A stretch of 64,000 nt of DNA from an uncultured Planctomycetales bacterium. Lineage in GTDB: Bacteria; Planctomycetota; Planctomycetia; Pirellulales; Thermoguttaceae. Below are positions 28,101 through 35,820 of this stretch, in pieces. Position 1 is the stretch's first letter. The number at the start of each line of letters is the position of its first letter. A model generated the notes under the pieces. That model worked only from the letters and a program-made list of their open reading frames with translations, was not told where the DNA came from and did no database searches. Location: NCBI GenBank assembly GCA_937889015.1, contig CALARR010000344.1:13018-77017 (forward strand), read 5' to 3'. The position numbers and the translations under genes are program-made.

Positions 28101-28341
28101 CGAACCGGTGGATTTGCGGAGCGGCTATACGGGGAACGCCCTGGGGGCGTATACCGAGTTTCGCGACAACCGGGTGGTGTTCTTCGTCAGCCGTCTGGCC
28201 CGGGGCAAGCACAGTGTGGCCTACCGCATGCGGGCCGAGATTCCGGGGCGGTTCAGCGCCCTGCCGACGCGTGCCTGGGCCATGTACGCCCCGGAGTTGA
28301 AGGGCAACTCAGACGAGATCAAGCTGGGCGTGAAGGACTGA
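22180..28341 (+). CDS. Giant exported alpha-2-macroglobulin family protein with intact thioester motif
   Basis: 2,053-residue protein with signal peptide (residues 1 to about 24). Bacterial alpha-2-macroglobulins trap external proteases by a conformational change and covalent thioester capture. The MG2-type domain is near residues 645-735 (YRPAQKVHFKFWV), the A2M domain near 1290-1380 (TTWRIKVWGMGHGTKVGEG), and the thioester site is PYGCTEQTLNRFLP with Cys1514 and Gln1517 retained. The alpha/alpha-toroid (WGWFSGWGEYPSAHT) and receptor-like C-terminal domain follow. Two oddities are a 40-residue segment at 797-836 with ten Trp and five Tyr, and a Gly/Met/Ala-rich low-complexity stretch near 1217-1290. 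The usual partner gene for penicillin-binding protein 1C is not adjacent. It stands alone as a transcription unit. Confidence 0.9.
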   Translation: MNATKVGLLALLLGFSAISVPLPAKEAKVAAADRARYQNAIAQGNYKDAYECFRGLVLDPQTTAENVGDDLKRAVQCLTELGRVNETDALIEAAVATHKDKWRLLWSAAHTYMGLPHQGYVIAGKFERGEHRGGGEVFNSADRDRIRALQLMVQAMPLAQREEQHVVSARYWRDLAQMLLNNRGHEEAWRLQELSDLAVLPDYEPGWGGWRESSHAPVDEQGHPVYYTVPKGFEAAANDGQRWRWCLEQAIELDPQQAASVRLELAGFLRAQFGVETLAQWSWFFGRDSSGTDESGVYALHTLGEDETIARLATGIKRFKLPDEFNYIRIYQQVAEGGPAAQIPGLLSKLLRESGSSIPALEARVALAEEFENRRQYPRAAEWWRKCIEISGDAEYRNRLRQIEGNWGRFEGTMTQPAGQGAAVEYRFRNGRSVQFTAQEINVQQLLEDVKQYLKSRPNELDWEKVNISDLGYRLVEGKREKYVGREVANWTLPLEPREKHFDKQVTVRTPLQKAGAYWLTARMQGGNTCHIVVWVADTVIAKKPLDGKTLYYVADAVDGRPLAKTNVEFFGYRQEHRSARIFQILTKQYAEFTDGDGQVVLGAEQQPRDYQWLITATTPEGRLAYLGFTGVWSGRWREAEYRAIKVYAVTDRPVYRPAQKVHFKFWVRRAQYDQEDTSDFANQTFPVEIHNPKGEKILEKAFSSDAYGGIEGELDLPADAMLGVYRLAIVRRGGGSFRVEEYKKPEFEVTVDAPAEPVMLGQRIEATIKAKYYFGSPVTNAKVKYKVTRTKRAERWYPLGPWDWLYGAGYWWFAADYEWYPGWRDWGCWRPLPFWMPASRQPPEVIADREAPIGPDGTVKVEIDTAPTKALYPNDDHQYTITAEVVDQSRRTIVGSGQVLVGRKPFAVTVWTGRGYYRAGDTVQVRVAARRLDGKRVQGQGKLELLAIRYQDGKPVETAVERWDLATNEEGAARMQVRAAQAGQYRLAYTLADAQGQSVTGGYVFSVMGAGSDEQFRFNALELIPDKAEYQPDEKVRLLVNAARRNGTVLLFVRPSNGVYLPPQILRLEGKSRVQEITVAKKDMPNFFVEALTIADGRVHSEVKEIIVPPEKRVLNVTVEPSQDSYRPGQDATVRLRLTDFHGQPFVGSTVVAIYDKSVEYVSGGSNVPDIKAFFWKWRRRHNPQTESSLQRGGGNIDQPNKPGMSDVGVFGHEMMAEVGAGFNGRGGGGMMMYSMEMSGARRGGAPMLAKAMAEPSAAPRDAMAMGGMADKAAAPAAEAESAPAMVEPTVRSQFADTAFWAGALTTEADGTATVALKMPENLTTWRIKVWGMGHGTKVGEGVADVVTRKDLIVRMQAPRFFVQKDEVVLSANVHNYLKSAKSVRVLLEVDGRLIAAPAEAARTVQIAAGEEARVDWRVQVLDEGETTIRMKALSDEESDAMEMKFPCYVHGMLKMEAASGTVRPSQEAGRFTFNVPQERRPAQSRLEIRWSPTLAGAMVDALPYLADYPYGCTEQTLNRFLPSVITQKILLDMGLKLEEIRDKRANLNAQELGDAQQRAGQWKRRDRNPVFDEAEVQRMVKEGVQRLNEMQLSDGGWGWFSGWGEYPSAHTTAIVVHGLQIAQANDVALVPSMLERGVAWLTRYQEKQVAELQNALVKPKKEHWKEHTDNVDALVYMVLVDAGVKSDAMRDFLYRDRTQLAVYGLGMYGLALHKQQEAEKLAMVLQNISQYVQQDDENQTAWLKLPERNYWWCWYNSEYEAQAYYLKLLSRTDPKGELASRLVKYLLNNRKHATFWNSTRDTALCVEAMADFLRASGEDKPEMTVEVWLDGQLQKAVEITAANLFQFDDRVVLEGEQVTTGQHQVELKRKGRGPLYYNGYLTTFTLEDFIRKAGLEVKVDRKYYRLKKVDAAVSAAGARGQVVQQKIEKYERLELANDAVLTSGDLVEIELEIDSKNDYEYLIFEDMKPAGFEPVDLRSGYTGNALGAYTEFRDNRVVFFVSRLARGKHSVAYRMRAEIPGRFSALPTRAWAMYAPELKGNSDEIKLGVKD

Positions 28342-28548
28342 AGAGCTGCGGCGGAAAGCGGATTTCCGGATTTTGTGCGCCAGCGCGGTACTGGCCCGGC
28401 GCCAACCTGGTTTCTGCGGAAAGTCCACGCCAGGTCATGCTGTGCGAGGCGAAGGGTTTCGGTCTGGGGCGGATTCTTCGCTTCGCTAGAATGGCAGACC
28501 TACCGGCCGCTTGCGACGACAGAGGCTACTTCTTGCCGGCGGCGGGAG

Positions 28549-28633
28549 TCTTAGGGCCGGCCCCAGAACCTGTCGGCAACGCAGTCTCGCTGGGCCGCCC
28601 GGCCTAGCTGGGGCTTTTCTGGGGAAGGCTCTT
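28549..28633 (+). repeat. Dispersed palindromic element, copy D
   Basis: Left arm TCTTAGGGCCGGCCCCAGA then ACC; core CGCTGGGCCGCCCGGCCTAG; right arm TTTTCTGGGGAAGGCTCTT. It overlaps the 3' end of the DUF1080 gene on the other strand and supplies its stop codon. Confidence 0.7.
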
Positions 28634-29428
28634 GGCGTCCTTGGGTGCGGGTTGCTCTTCTTCGGGCGTGAGCTTGCGGATCCGCACGCCGCGCACGGCG
28701 CCGGCTGTACACCAGGTGGCGACTCCCAGGGGTTGGCAGAGATCGACTTCGTCGCGAATGGAGATGCGATGCCCGGGCAGTTCCTGGTTGACTACCTGTT
28801 CGTCGTCGACCCAGGCCTCGATCTTGGCCTCGGTGACGCGGATGCGGATGCGATACCACTGGTTGGTCTTGAAGTCCAGGAACTGCGTGGTGGCATTGTC
28901 CGAGGCGTCGTAGAAGTCGACGCAGGAGAGCCCCACCACCGTGCCGCCCCAGCCGCCCACGACCAACGAGCAGGGAGAGGCCGCCACGGGGAAGGTGGTG
29001 GTGCAGAAGAAGTCGTTGCCCAGGAGGCGTTTACCTTCCAGGCACAGTTCATAGTTGGTGCGTGGGATCTCGGCCGTGCAGGTGATGCCCGACATGGGAT
29101 TGCCCATCTCCATGACGATCGCGCCTTCTTCGACCTTGACCTCACCCTCGCCGCCGAAATTGGGGACCTTCCAGCCGGTGAGAGTCTTTCCGTCGAAGAG
29201 GCTTTTCCAGGCGTGGGGATCCTCTTGTTTGGCGGACTTGGCCGGAGCCGCGGTGGCCGGAGTCGTCTTGGGTGGCTGGGGTTCCGCACCCTCGGCACGA
29301 TGGATGACCTGCTGAGCCAGCAACAGGGCGCCGAGCACGATCAAGATGGCAGCCAGGAGCACAACCAGTTTGCGCCATACAGGGTTCATATAGGCCTCGG
29401 CAGGATTGGCGTTTCGTAGGGGTGTCAT
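28604..29428 (-). CDS. DUF1080 (3-keto-disaccharide hydrolase-like) membrane-anchored protein
   Basis: 274 residues. A membrane anchor (residues about 19-40, KLVVLLAAILIVLGALLLAQ) and a Pro/Ala linker precede a DUF1080 beta-sandwich domain that opens with the hallmark SLFDGKTLTGWKVP and contains AIVMEMGN and FKTNQWYRIRIRV. DUF1080 proteins include 3-keto-glycoside hydrolases that act after a Gfo/Idh/MocA oxidase has oxidised the sugar at C3. Start at 29428 has AAGGGAG 7 bases upstream, and the MFS stop is 12 bases further, so the two are co-transcribed. The last nine residues and the stop codon are encoded by dispersed repeat copy D, which suggests the original C-terminus was altered by that element. 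Confidence 0.8.
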   Translation of the reverse strand: MTPLRNANPAEAYMNPVWRKLVVLLAAILIVLGALLLAQQVIHRAEGAEPQPPKTTPATAAPAKSAKQEDPHAWKSLFDGKTLTGWKVPNFGGEGEVKVEEGAIVMEMGNPMSGITCTAEIPRTNYELCLEGKRLLGNDFFCTTTFPVAASPCSLVVGGWGGTVVGLSCVDFYDASDNATTQFLDFKTNQWYRIRIRVTEAKIEAWVDDEQVVNQELPGHRISIRDEVDLCQPLGVATWCTAGAVRGVRIRKLTPEEEQPAPKDAKSLPQKSPS

Positions 29429-29440
29429 GTGAAATCTCCC

Positions 29441-30886
29441 TTATTCGGGCAGGGGTTTGCCCTTGGTCTCGGGCGCGAGCCAGATGAGGATCAGGCCCAG
29501 CCCATAGATCAGGGTGATGGTGCCTCCGGCACTGGCGTAGTTGCCGCCGAGAAGTTGGACCAGCACGCCCATCTGGATGGCGCCCACGGCGGCCAGGACA
29601 CGGCCGAAGTTGAAACACAGTCCTTGGCCGGTGGCGCGGATCCGCGTGGGAAAGATCTCCGGCAGGTACAGCGGCAGCCAGCCGTAAAAGGCGGAAGTGA
29701 TTCCGCCGACGACGAGGCCGCTGATGACAAAGGTCAGATCGAAGGTGTGCAGCGTGCGGAACATGAAGGCGCAGGAGAGCAACGAGAGCAGGCAGAGTCC
29801 GAAGTAGGCGGGGCGACGACCCCAACGTCCGCCGGCCAGGGGCGCCACATAGCAGGCCACGATCGCGCCGATGGACATGATGATTTGGATCCCGGCTTTG
29901 GCTCTGGCGGCTTCGCTCTTGACCGCGTCGTCCTGTTCTTCGTTGAGCAACTTGCGGAGGGTGGGGTCTTCCAGCGGCTGGCCGGTGCCGGTCTCGATCT
30001 CGGTTCGGACCAGGGCCACGCGCTGGCGGATGGATTCGTTTTCCTGGATCTGCTCGGCCCACAAAGGGATCCAGCCGGAGACCGCCGCCCAGGTGCCGAT
30101 GAGAGGAATCGCGGAGAAGACTATCCCCAGGATGGTCCGCTTGCGCTGGCCGGCCGTGAAGATCTCGATGATGGGCGTTTTGGTGGCCGTCTGCACCGAG
30201 GCCTTCCACTTCTCGGACTCGGGAACAAAGAAGGTGATGAACAGGGCGAGGACGGCGGGCGAGGCGCCGACAACCATCATGTAGCGCCAGGTGTCACCCG
30301 TGACCGGGTAGAAATAGGCCACGACGCCGATCAACAGGAAGCCCACATTGGCCGCCGCGCCGATAGCCCCGGCCAAGCGCGGGCGGTAGCGTTCGGGCCA
30401 GCACTCCATGACCAGAGCCACGCCGACGGCCCATTCGCCGCCCATACCCAAGGCGGCAATGAAGCGCAAGGCGCCCAACTGCCAGGCGCTGGTTGCAAAA
30501 CACCCCAAACCGGTGAACACGGAGTACGTCAACACGCTGACGACCATGGCACGCACGCGGCCGATGCGGTCGCCCAGCCAGCCGAAGACCAGTCCGCCCA
30601 AGGCGGCGCCCAGCAGGAAACAGGCGGCGATGATCCCATTCCAATTGCCGACGCCGGCATCGCCGGAGACGTTGAGGAGTTCTTGCAGGGCAGGGCGGGC
30701 CACCAAGGGGAAGAGGCCCAGTTCGACTCCGTCGAACATCCAGCCCAGGAACGCCGCAGTCAACACCAACCACTGTCCGCGCGTCAGGCCCTGAGAGCCG
30801 GTCCGGGGAGGATTTGCCGAACAGGCCGCGTCTGGCCTTCCGGTCGGCTGCTGAGAGTCGTGGTGCGAACTGCGGCTGTTATTCAC
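29441..30886 (-). CDS. MFS transporter (sugar/organic acid type)
   Basis: 481-residue inner-membrane protein with 12 predicted helices. The loop between helices 2 and 3 reads WLGDRIGRVRAMV, the classic MFS GxxxDRxGRR-type motif, and the equivalent LAGGRWGRRPAYFG appears in the second half. The order is typical of the AAHS/sugar porter groups. A charged insert (residues about 260-320) lies in the central cytoplasmic loop. Start chosen as GTG at 30886, where AAAGGA sits about 6 bases upstream; an ATG at 30946 would overlap the previous gene's stop. It lies between a giant PQQ-repeat protein and the DUF1080 hydrolase, all in one direction. Confidence 0.8.
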   Translation of the reverse strand: MNNSRSSHHDSQQPTGRPDAACSANPPRTGSQGLTRGQWLVLTAAFLGWMFDGVELGLFPLVARPALQELLNVSGDAGVGNWNGIIAACFLLGAALGGLVFGWLGDRIGRVRAMVVSVLTYSVFTGLGCFATSAWQLGALRFIAALGMGGEWAVGVALVMECWPERYRPRLAGAIGAAANVGFLLIGVVAYFYPVTGDTWRYMMVVGASPAVLALFITFFVPESEKWKASVQTATKTPIIEIFTAGQRKRTILGIVFSAIPLIGTWAAVSGWIPLWAEQIQENESIRQRVALVRTEIETGTGQPLEDPTLRKLLNEEQDDAVKSEAARAKAGIQIIMSIGAIVACYVAPLAGGRWGRRPAYFGLCLLSLLSCAFMFRTLHTFDLTFVISGLVVGGITSAFYGWLPLYLPEIFPTRIRATGQGLCFNFGRVLAAVGAIQMGVLVQLLGGNYASAGGTITLIYGLGLILIWLAPETKGKPLPE

Positions 30887-30942
30887 CGAGGGTCCTTTCG
30901 CGCAAAGGCATGCGGCCATTTTACCAAGGCGGCAGGCGGATG

Positions 30943-33900
30943 TCACCGCGCCTGGTACTCGACAATCAACTGGGGCGGATCCGAGCCTTCGCGCGCCACA
31001 TAGTCCACACCGTCATTATTGAGGGGGTCGATGGCCAGGCTCACTTCGCCTTGCCGCGGTATGACCTCTGCTGGCAACGCAACTTCGGCCAGTTCGCGGG
31101 ACTCGATCTTGCCGACCTGGCCCAGGCTACGACCGATGGCCGGCCGGTTGCTATAGTGGATCTTGGTTTCGTCCCAGGGCTCGGTGACCAGGCAGATCTG
31201 CCCGCCGTTGACCGAGCGGTTACCGGCGTTGCGGAGTCGCAGCGTGGCGCGGATCGGCTTGCCGGGCAGGTCGAGGCGGAACTTGAGATAGGCCACGGAG
31301 TGCGATTCGTCGCCCATGCGTTTGGCGCCGCCATCGACGAGGAGCACACCGGCGGCGCCCTTGTTCTGGTCCATGTAGCGCTGGCTGACGTAGCTATCCT
31401 CGATGGCCGGGAGGGCGACGCGGCCGTAGCGGCCCAGATGCTCCAGGGCTACGGTTCGTTCGAGTTCCAGGCTGCCGTCGGCGCGGATCAGCCGTACGGG
31501 CATGGTGTAGTTGCCGGCGCGGAGGCTGGGCGAGACGCTGACCGTGAAGGGGATGTCCAGCCGTTGGCCGGGCTGCAACTCGACCGCGATACGCTGCGGT
31601 TCGGCCTTGAATCCGGCCGGTGGTTTGAGGAGCAAGTCACCGCGCACGGGGGCGGGATGGATATTGGATAAGTGGATTTCGGTCGAGCGGCGTGGCTCGC
31701 TGGCGTTGAAACTCAGGTCCTTGACGGCGCAGCCCATACTGAGCACGCGCTGCTGAATGATCTCCAAGCCCTGGAGGATGGGCAATTGCGGCAGTTCGCC
31801 GTCGGTCTTGGGCACCAGTTCCAGGAGCAGGTTGTCGCGGACCTCGATGCCGTCGAACTCCTTCCACAGGGCCCGGTTGGGGCCGCCTGTCTCGCGTACG
31901 ATGTCACAGTCGGAGAGCACGGTTCGGCCCTGCAACTGAATGTCGAACACGCGCGCGCCGGCCTGGGAGTGGTCCGGGTCGGCAAAGGCCAGACGGACGC
32001 GGTACAAGGCTGTGCCGTCGTCGGCGTTCAACAAGGGGACGCTGCACCGCACGATTCCCTGCACCGCCGAGGCGAAGAGCCACGGATCGTCGGTGCCTGA
32101 GACCGGAGTGTAGGTGGAACTGTTGGCGAAGTAGCGGCCACCCTTGGACAGCAGCAGATCGAGCTTCAAGGGAAAGACCAGGGAGCCGCCGGGCCGAGGA
32201 TAGCCCAGCCACAGATTGCCGGCGGCGTCCTTGCGGTCGCCCGGTGCGCCGAAGTTCAGGGCCAGGCGCTGCACGGGGGTACTGCTGCCCACGGCGCTGT
32301 AGTAGCTGAAGCCTTTCATCCGGTCGGTGGGCTGGAAGACGATGCTGCACACATTGGGGAAGGGGCAGAGGCATCCGGTGCTGGCTTCGGGGACCACAAG
32401 CAGTCCGCCCGTGGGAATGAAATTGATCCAGCAGCCCGGACGTTGGGCGCCAAAGTGCTGCGTGCCCAAGTCGCGGTCGAGGTCATAGTAACCGAGGCAG
32501 TAGGAGCGGAAGAAGAGGCAGTGCGGGGCCGCATTGGGGCATCCGCAATGGTGTCCGGGCCGGGCGAATTGCCACGTCTCCTCGCGCCCGCTGATGGGAT
32601 TGGTGCGGGTCTTGGTCTTCCCGGTGCGGAGATCGAAGGCCCACGGCTCGGCGTAGAGCGTGTCGCCGACGATGATGGGGCGCACGCGGTAACCGACGGG
32701 CTGCGACCAGAGAACATGTCCGTCATCGGCGGCCAAGGCCGCTACGCGCCGGCCGGCGAAATCACCGGCGAAGAATTGCTTCCAATAGTGGCCGTCGAGA
32801 TAGACTCCGAAGACCAGCAGGACGCCGTCCTGCGCCATGCAGGCGATCTGGTTTCCGCCGCAATAGGTCAGGTCGTACACCTGGCGCCACCGCACCTGGC
32901 CGGTGGCTGCGTCCAAGGCCACCACGGCGCGAATGTCGGGATTGGCCAGGGCACGCAGAGCGTCGCTTTGCTGTTCCTGCGGCAAGGCTTGCACTTCCCG
33001 GCGTTTGGCCTGGAGAACGGCTTGGACCTCTTCACGGGTCACATCGCTGTTAACGAGAAAGACCTGCCCCGCGCTGATGGCGATCGAGTTGTGTGGAATC
33101 CGTTCGGCGCGGAATTCCCAAAGGCGTTGGCCGCTGGCCACGTCGATGGCGAAGAGGCCGGTGCTTTCGGTGCCTCTGGGACAACGGCTGCCATAGAGCC
33201 GGCCGCTGTCGTAGGCGATATAGCCCCAGCGGTGCTTGGCCTCGGCCTTGGCGTCCTTCGCCGCATCGGTCTTGCCTGTACGCTTGGCCTGATTGGGATA
33301 GTCCTGGGCAGGGGCCGGTGAATCGGGATCCGGGGGCAGTTCGTAGGTGGCCCGGGTTTCGCCGCTGGCCGGGTCGAGCCGCAGGCAGGTGTCGGCTACG
33401 GCCACGAAGAGGGCGTCGTGAGTGAGGGCCAGGTTGCTGCCGTCGTGCGAGACCGTGGGGCGGATCGCGCCACGGATGTCTCGTTCCCAGAGTTTCAGCC
33501 CGTTGTAGGCGTCGTAGGCCATCAGGCAGTTCTCGCCCTGCGAGAAGAACCGGCCGTCGATGGACACCGGGCCCGCGGCGCGCGCGTGCCGGCTGAGCAT
33601 GGGTGCCGGACCTGGTTCGCCAAACCACAGGACACTGAAGGGGGCTTTGACCACCAGGTCGTCGCCGCAGGCGGTGTTGGCGGGATTGCCGTACTGGTGG
33701 GTCCAACTGCCAGCCCCGGGCAAGGCTCCGCGCAGCAGCCTGGCCCAGGCCGGACTCTCGCCCGTTACGTCCTTCGACTCGTCGGGCAGGCGGTTGAGCC
33801 ATTGCTGCGCGGCCTCAGGTTGTGGGAAGCCCAACAGCGCCACGCCGCCCAGCGGCTTGAGCATGCGGAAGGTCTCGGCCGCGTCTGGGGCTGGGCCGCC

Positions 33901-35820
33901 CAGGAGGGTCGATTCGCAGACGATGAGGTTGGCGAAGTAGTCCGAATACGGCAAGGCATTGGCGGGCCAGTACTCGGCGCAGACGCGGGCGCCGTAGAGG
34001 CCCGCCGCATCGATCGCCGCGCGCACGGCGGCGAGGCTGGTCTCGTCCTCACAGACCGCGTAGACCATCAATTCGGAGTGCCGGGCCAACTCCAGGGCCA
34101 GGGCGCCGTTGCGGCAGCCGAGCACGAGGGCAAAGCCGCGCTGGATTTTGCTCTGCTGCAAGACCTGTTGGGCGGCCTGGCGCAAGAGGCTGGCCTGAGC
34201 GGCATCGGCGAAGGGGTTCTCGACGACTGCCGGCTTGACGAGTTGGGCCGGTTGCGGTTGGGCGCCGAAACAGTGAATCGGCCCCTGATCGCTGCTGACA
34301 AAGAGCTTGCCATTGGCCACCGCCAGCCCCTTGGCTTGGCCTTGGATCTTGGCCGACCAGGCGGTCTTGCCGGTGGCCGCATCGAAGCCCAGCACGCGGC
34401 CATTTCCGCCGGCCAAGACCAGGTCGCCGGCCAGGACCAGGGACTGGTCGCAGTCGGATTCGACGTCCCAGTGCAAGACCTCCGAGAGTCTGGCCTGAGC
34501 CTGCTTGAATTCCTCTTCGGCCGCCGCCTTGGCCTGGGTGGGTTTGGCGACGAGCGATCGCCAGTCCTCCAGGCGTTTGCGTTTGGCCGCCAGTTGGGTG
34601 TTGAGCTTCTCGCGTTGTGCGGTCAGGCGATCTTTGCCCGTGCCGGCATTCTCCAGCCCGCGGAGTTCGGCTTCCAGGTTGGCGATGTCGCGGGTCAATT
34701 CGCCTTTCTCCTTGCGGAGTGCGGTGAGGGATTTGTCCGCCGCTTCGCGACTATTGCGGATGATCTGCAGTTTGCGTGCGGCTGCGGGATAGGTCTGTCG
34801 ATCGAAGGCCATCAGGCGGTCGCCCGTGGCCACGTACGCGCGCGGGCCAGCCACGATCAGTTTGTGTCCGCCAAAGATGGCGAAGCGGTCCGCGGCGCTC
34901 TTCTCGCTGTAGCCGACGAGTTCTTCGGTGCCGGTGAAGACGCGATCTTCGGCCAGCAGGGCATAGGTTCCGCCGACCGTCTTGCCGAAGGCCGTCATAC
35001 CCTGCAATTCGCCGGTGGCCCGGTCGAAAGCGCCGGGCGACACGCGCCCCATGGGGGCGTAGAGCGTCGTCTCCGAGGCGAGCAGGTAGCCTTGGGGCGA
35101 GACGCGACTCTGGGGTGCCTCGCCGCAGGAGTCGTTCTTCCAGAGCAGGCGGCCCGTGAGTGCGTCGAGGGCGTAGAGGAACACGCCCTCGGCGGGGAAG
35201 ATGCCGGCGCCGAAATAGGCCACCCCCTTGTCGACCAGGATGCCGGTGCGCAGCGGCCACAGCGAGATCATGCGTCCATGCCCCAAGACGCGGCGGTCTT
35301 CGGGAGCGGCATGGAACTTCCAGCGTTCGGCGCCACTGGCAGCGTCGAGGCAATAGGCGTATCCATCGTCCGAGCCCACGTAGACCCGGCCATCCGAAAT
35401 CGTGGGGGCGAGGCGCACCGGTCCGCCGGTGATCCTGGTCCAGAGGAGTTGGCCAGAGGAGGCGTCCAGGCAGCAGACTTTGTTCTCCGACGAGGAGCCG
35501 AAATAGAGGCGACCGCCGGCGATGACCGGCTGCAAGGCATCGTCGAAATGCACGCGGCGCAACTCCAGCAAGCCCTCGACCGGCACGGGTTTGGGATCGG
35601 CCCAGGCCGGATCGGGCTTGAACTGCGGCTGATAGGTCCACCACAAGTGCAAGGGAGTCTGGAGCTTGTCGGCAGTGACGTTGCTGCGCGCGACGTCGTG
35701 GGCATAGGTCGGCCAGTCCTCGGCTCGAAGCGAGGCAACTCCCGCTCCCAGGAGCCCGAACGCAAAAGCTGCCAGCCCAAAGCAGATCCAAGAACCACCG
35801 ACGCCCTTACGAATCGCCAT
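30943..35820 (-). CDS. Giant exported mosaic: PQQ propeller, coiled coil, methyltransferase-like insert, second propeller, DNRLRE-like tail
   Basis: 1,625 residues. Signal peptide at 1 to about 35 (FGLAAFAFGLLGAGVASLRA). A first PQQ-type beta-propeller spans about 37-530 (CLDASSGQLLW, CLDAASGAERW), interrupted by a coiled coil at about 350-450. Residues about 560-680 resemble a SAM-methyltransferase core (ALVLGCRNGALALELARHS, NLIVCEST). A second propeller runs about 703-1130. A malectin-like carbohydrate-binding region lies near 1225-1345 and a DNRLRE-type beta domain at about 1463-1625 (DSYVSQRYMDQNKGA). Start at 35820 has AGGAGG upstream. Many Cys residues near 1140-1200 (HHCGCPNAAPHC, TGCLCPFPNVC). 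It probably binds large glycans at the cell surface; whether the methyltransferase-like part is active is unknown. Confidence 0.8.
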   Translation of the reverse strand: MAIRKGVGGSWICFGLAAFAFGLLGAGVASLRAEDWPTYAHDVARSNVTADKLQTPLHLWWTYQPQFKPDPAWADPKPVPVEGLLELRRVHFDDALQPVIAGGRLYFGSSSENKVCCLDASSGQLLWTRITGGPVRLAPTISDGRVYVGSDDGYAYCLDAASGAERWKFHAAPEDRRVLGHGRMISLWPLRTGILVDKGVAYFGAGIFPAEGVFLYALDALTGRLLWKNDSCGEAPQSRVSPQGYLLASETTLYAPMGRVSPGAFDRATGELQGMTAFGKTVGGTYALLAEDRVFTGTEELVGYSEKSAADRFAIFGGHKLIVAGPRAYVATGDRLMAFDRQTYPAAARKLQIIRNSREAADKSLTALRKEKGELTRDIANLEAELRGLENAGTGKDRLTAQREKLNTQLAAKRKRLEDWRSLVAKPTQAKAAAEEEFKQAQARLSEVLHWDVESDCDQSLVLAGDLVLAGGNGRVLGFDAATGKTAWSAKIQGQAKGLAVANGKLFVSSDQGPIHCFGAQPQPAQLVKPAVVENPFADAAQASLLRQAAQQVLQQSKIQRGFALVLGCRNGALALELARHSELMVYAVCEDETSLAAVRAAIDAAGLYGARVCAEYWPANALPYSDYFANLIVCESTLLGGPAPDAAETFRMLKPLGGVALLGFPQPEAAQQWLNRLPDESKDVTGESPAWARLLRGALPGAGSWTHQYGNPANTACGDDLVVKAPFSVLWFGEPGPAPMLSRHARAAGPVSIDGRFFSQGENCLMAYDAYNGLKLWERDIRGAIRPTVSHDGSNLALTHDALFVAVADTCLRLDPASGETRATYELPPDPDSPAPAQDYPNQAKRTGKTDAAKDAKAEAKHRWGYIAYDSGRLYGSRCPRGTESTGLFAIDVASGQRLWEFRAERIPHNSIAISAGQVFLVNSDVTREEVQAVLQAKRREVQALPQEQQSDALRALANPDIRAVVALDAATGQVRWRQVYDLTYCGGNQIACMAQDGVLLVFGVYLDGHYWKQFFAGDFAGRRVAALAADDGHVLWSQPVGYRVRPIIVGDTLYAEPWAFDLRTGKTKTRTNPISGREETWQFARPGHHCGCPNAAPHCLFFRSYCLGYYDLDRDLGTQHFGAQRPGCWINFIPTGGLLVVPEASTGCLCPFPNVCSIVFQPTDRMKGFSYYSAVGSSTPVQRLALNFGAPGDRKDAAGNLWLGYPRPGGSLVFPLKLDLLLSKGGRYFANSSTYTPVSGTDDPWLFASAVQGIVRCSVPLLNADDGTALYRVRLAFADPDHSQAGARVFDIQLQGRTVLSDCDIVRETGGPNRALWKEFDGIEVRDNLLLELVPKTDGELPQLPILQGLEIIQQRVLSMGCAVKDLSFNASEPRRSTEIHLSNIHPAPVRGDLLLKPPAGFKAEPQRIAVELQPGQRLDIPFTVSVSPSLRAGNYTMPVRLIRADGSLELERTVALEHLGRYGRVALPAIEDSYVSQRYMDQNKGAAGVLLVDGGAKRMGDESHSVAYLKFRLDLPGKPIRATLRLRNAGNRSVNGGQICLVTEPWDETKIHYSNRPAIGRSLGQVGKIESRELAEVALPAEVIPRQGEVSLAIDPLNNDGVDYVAREGSDPPQLIVEYQAR

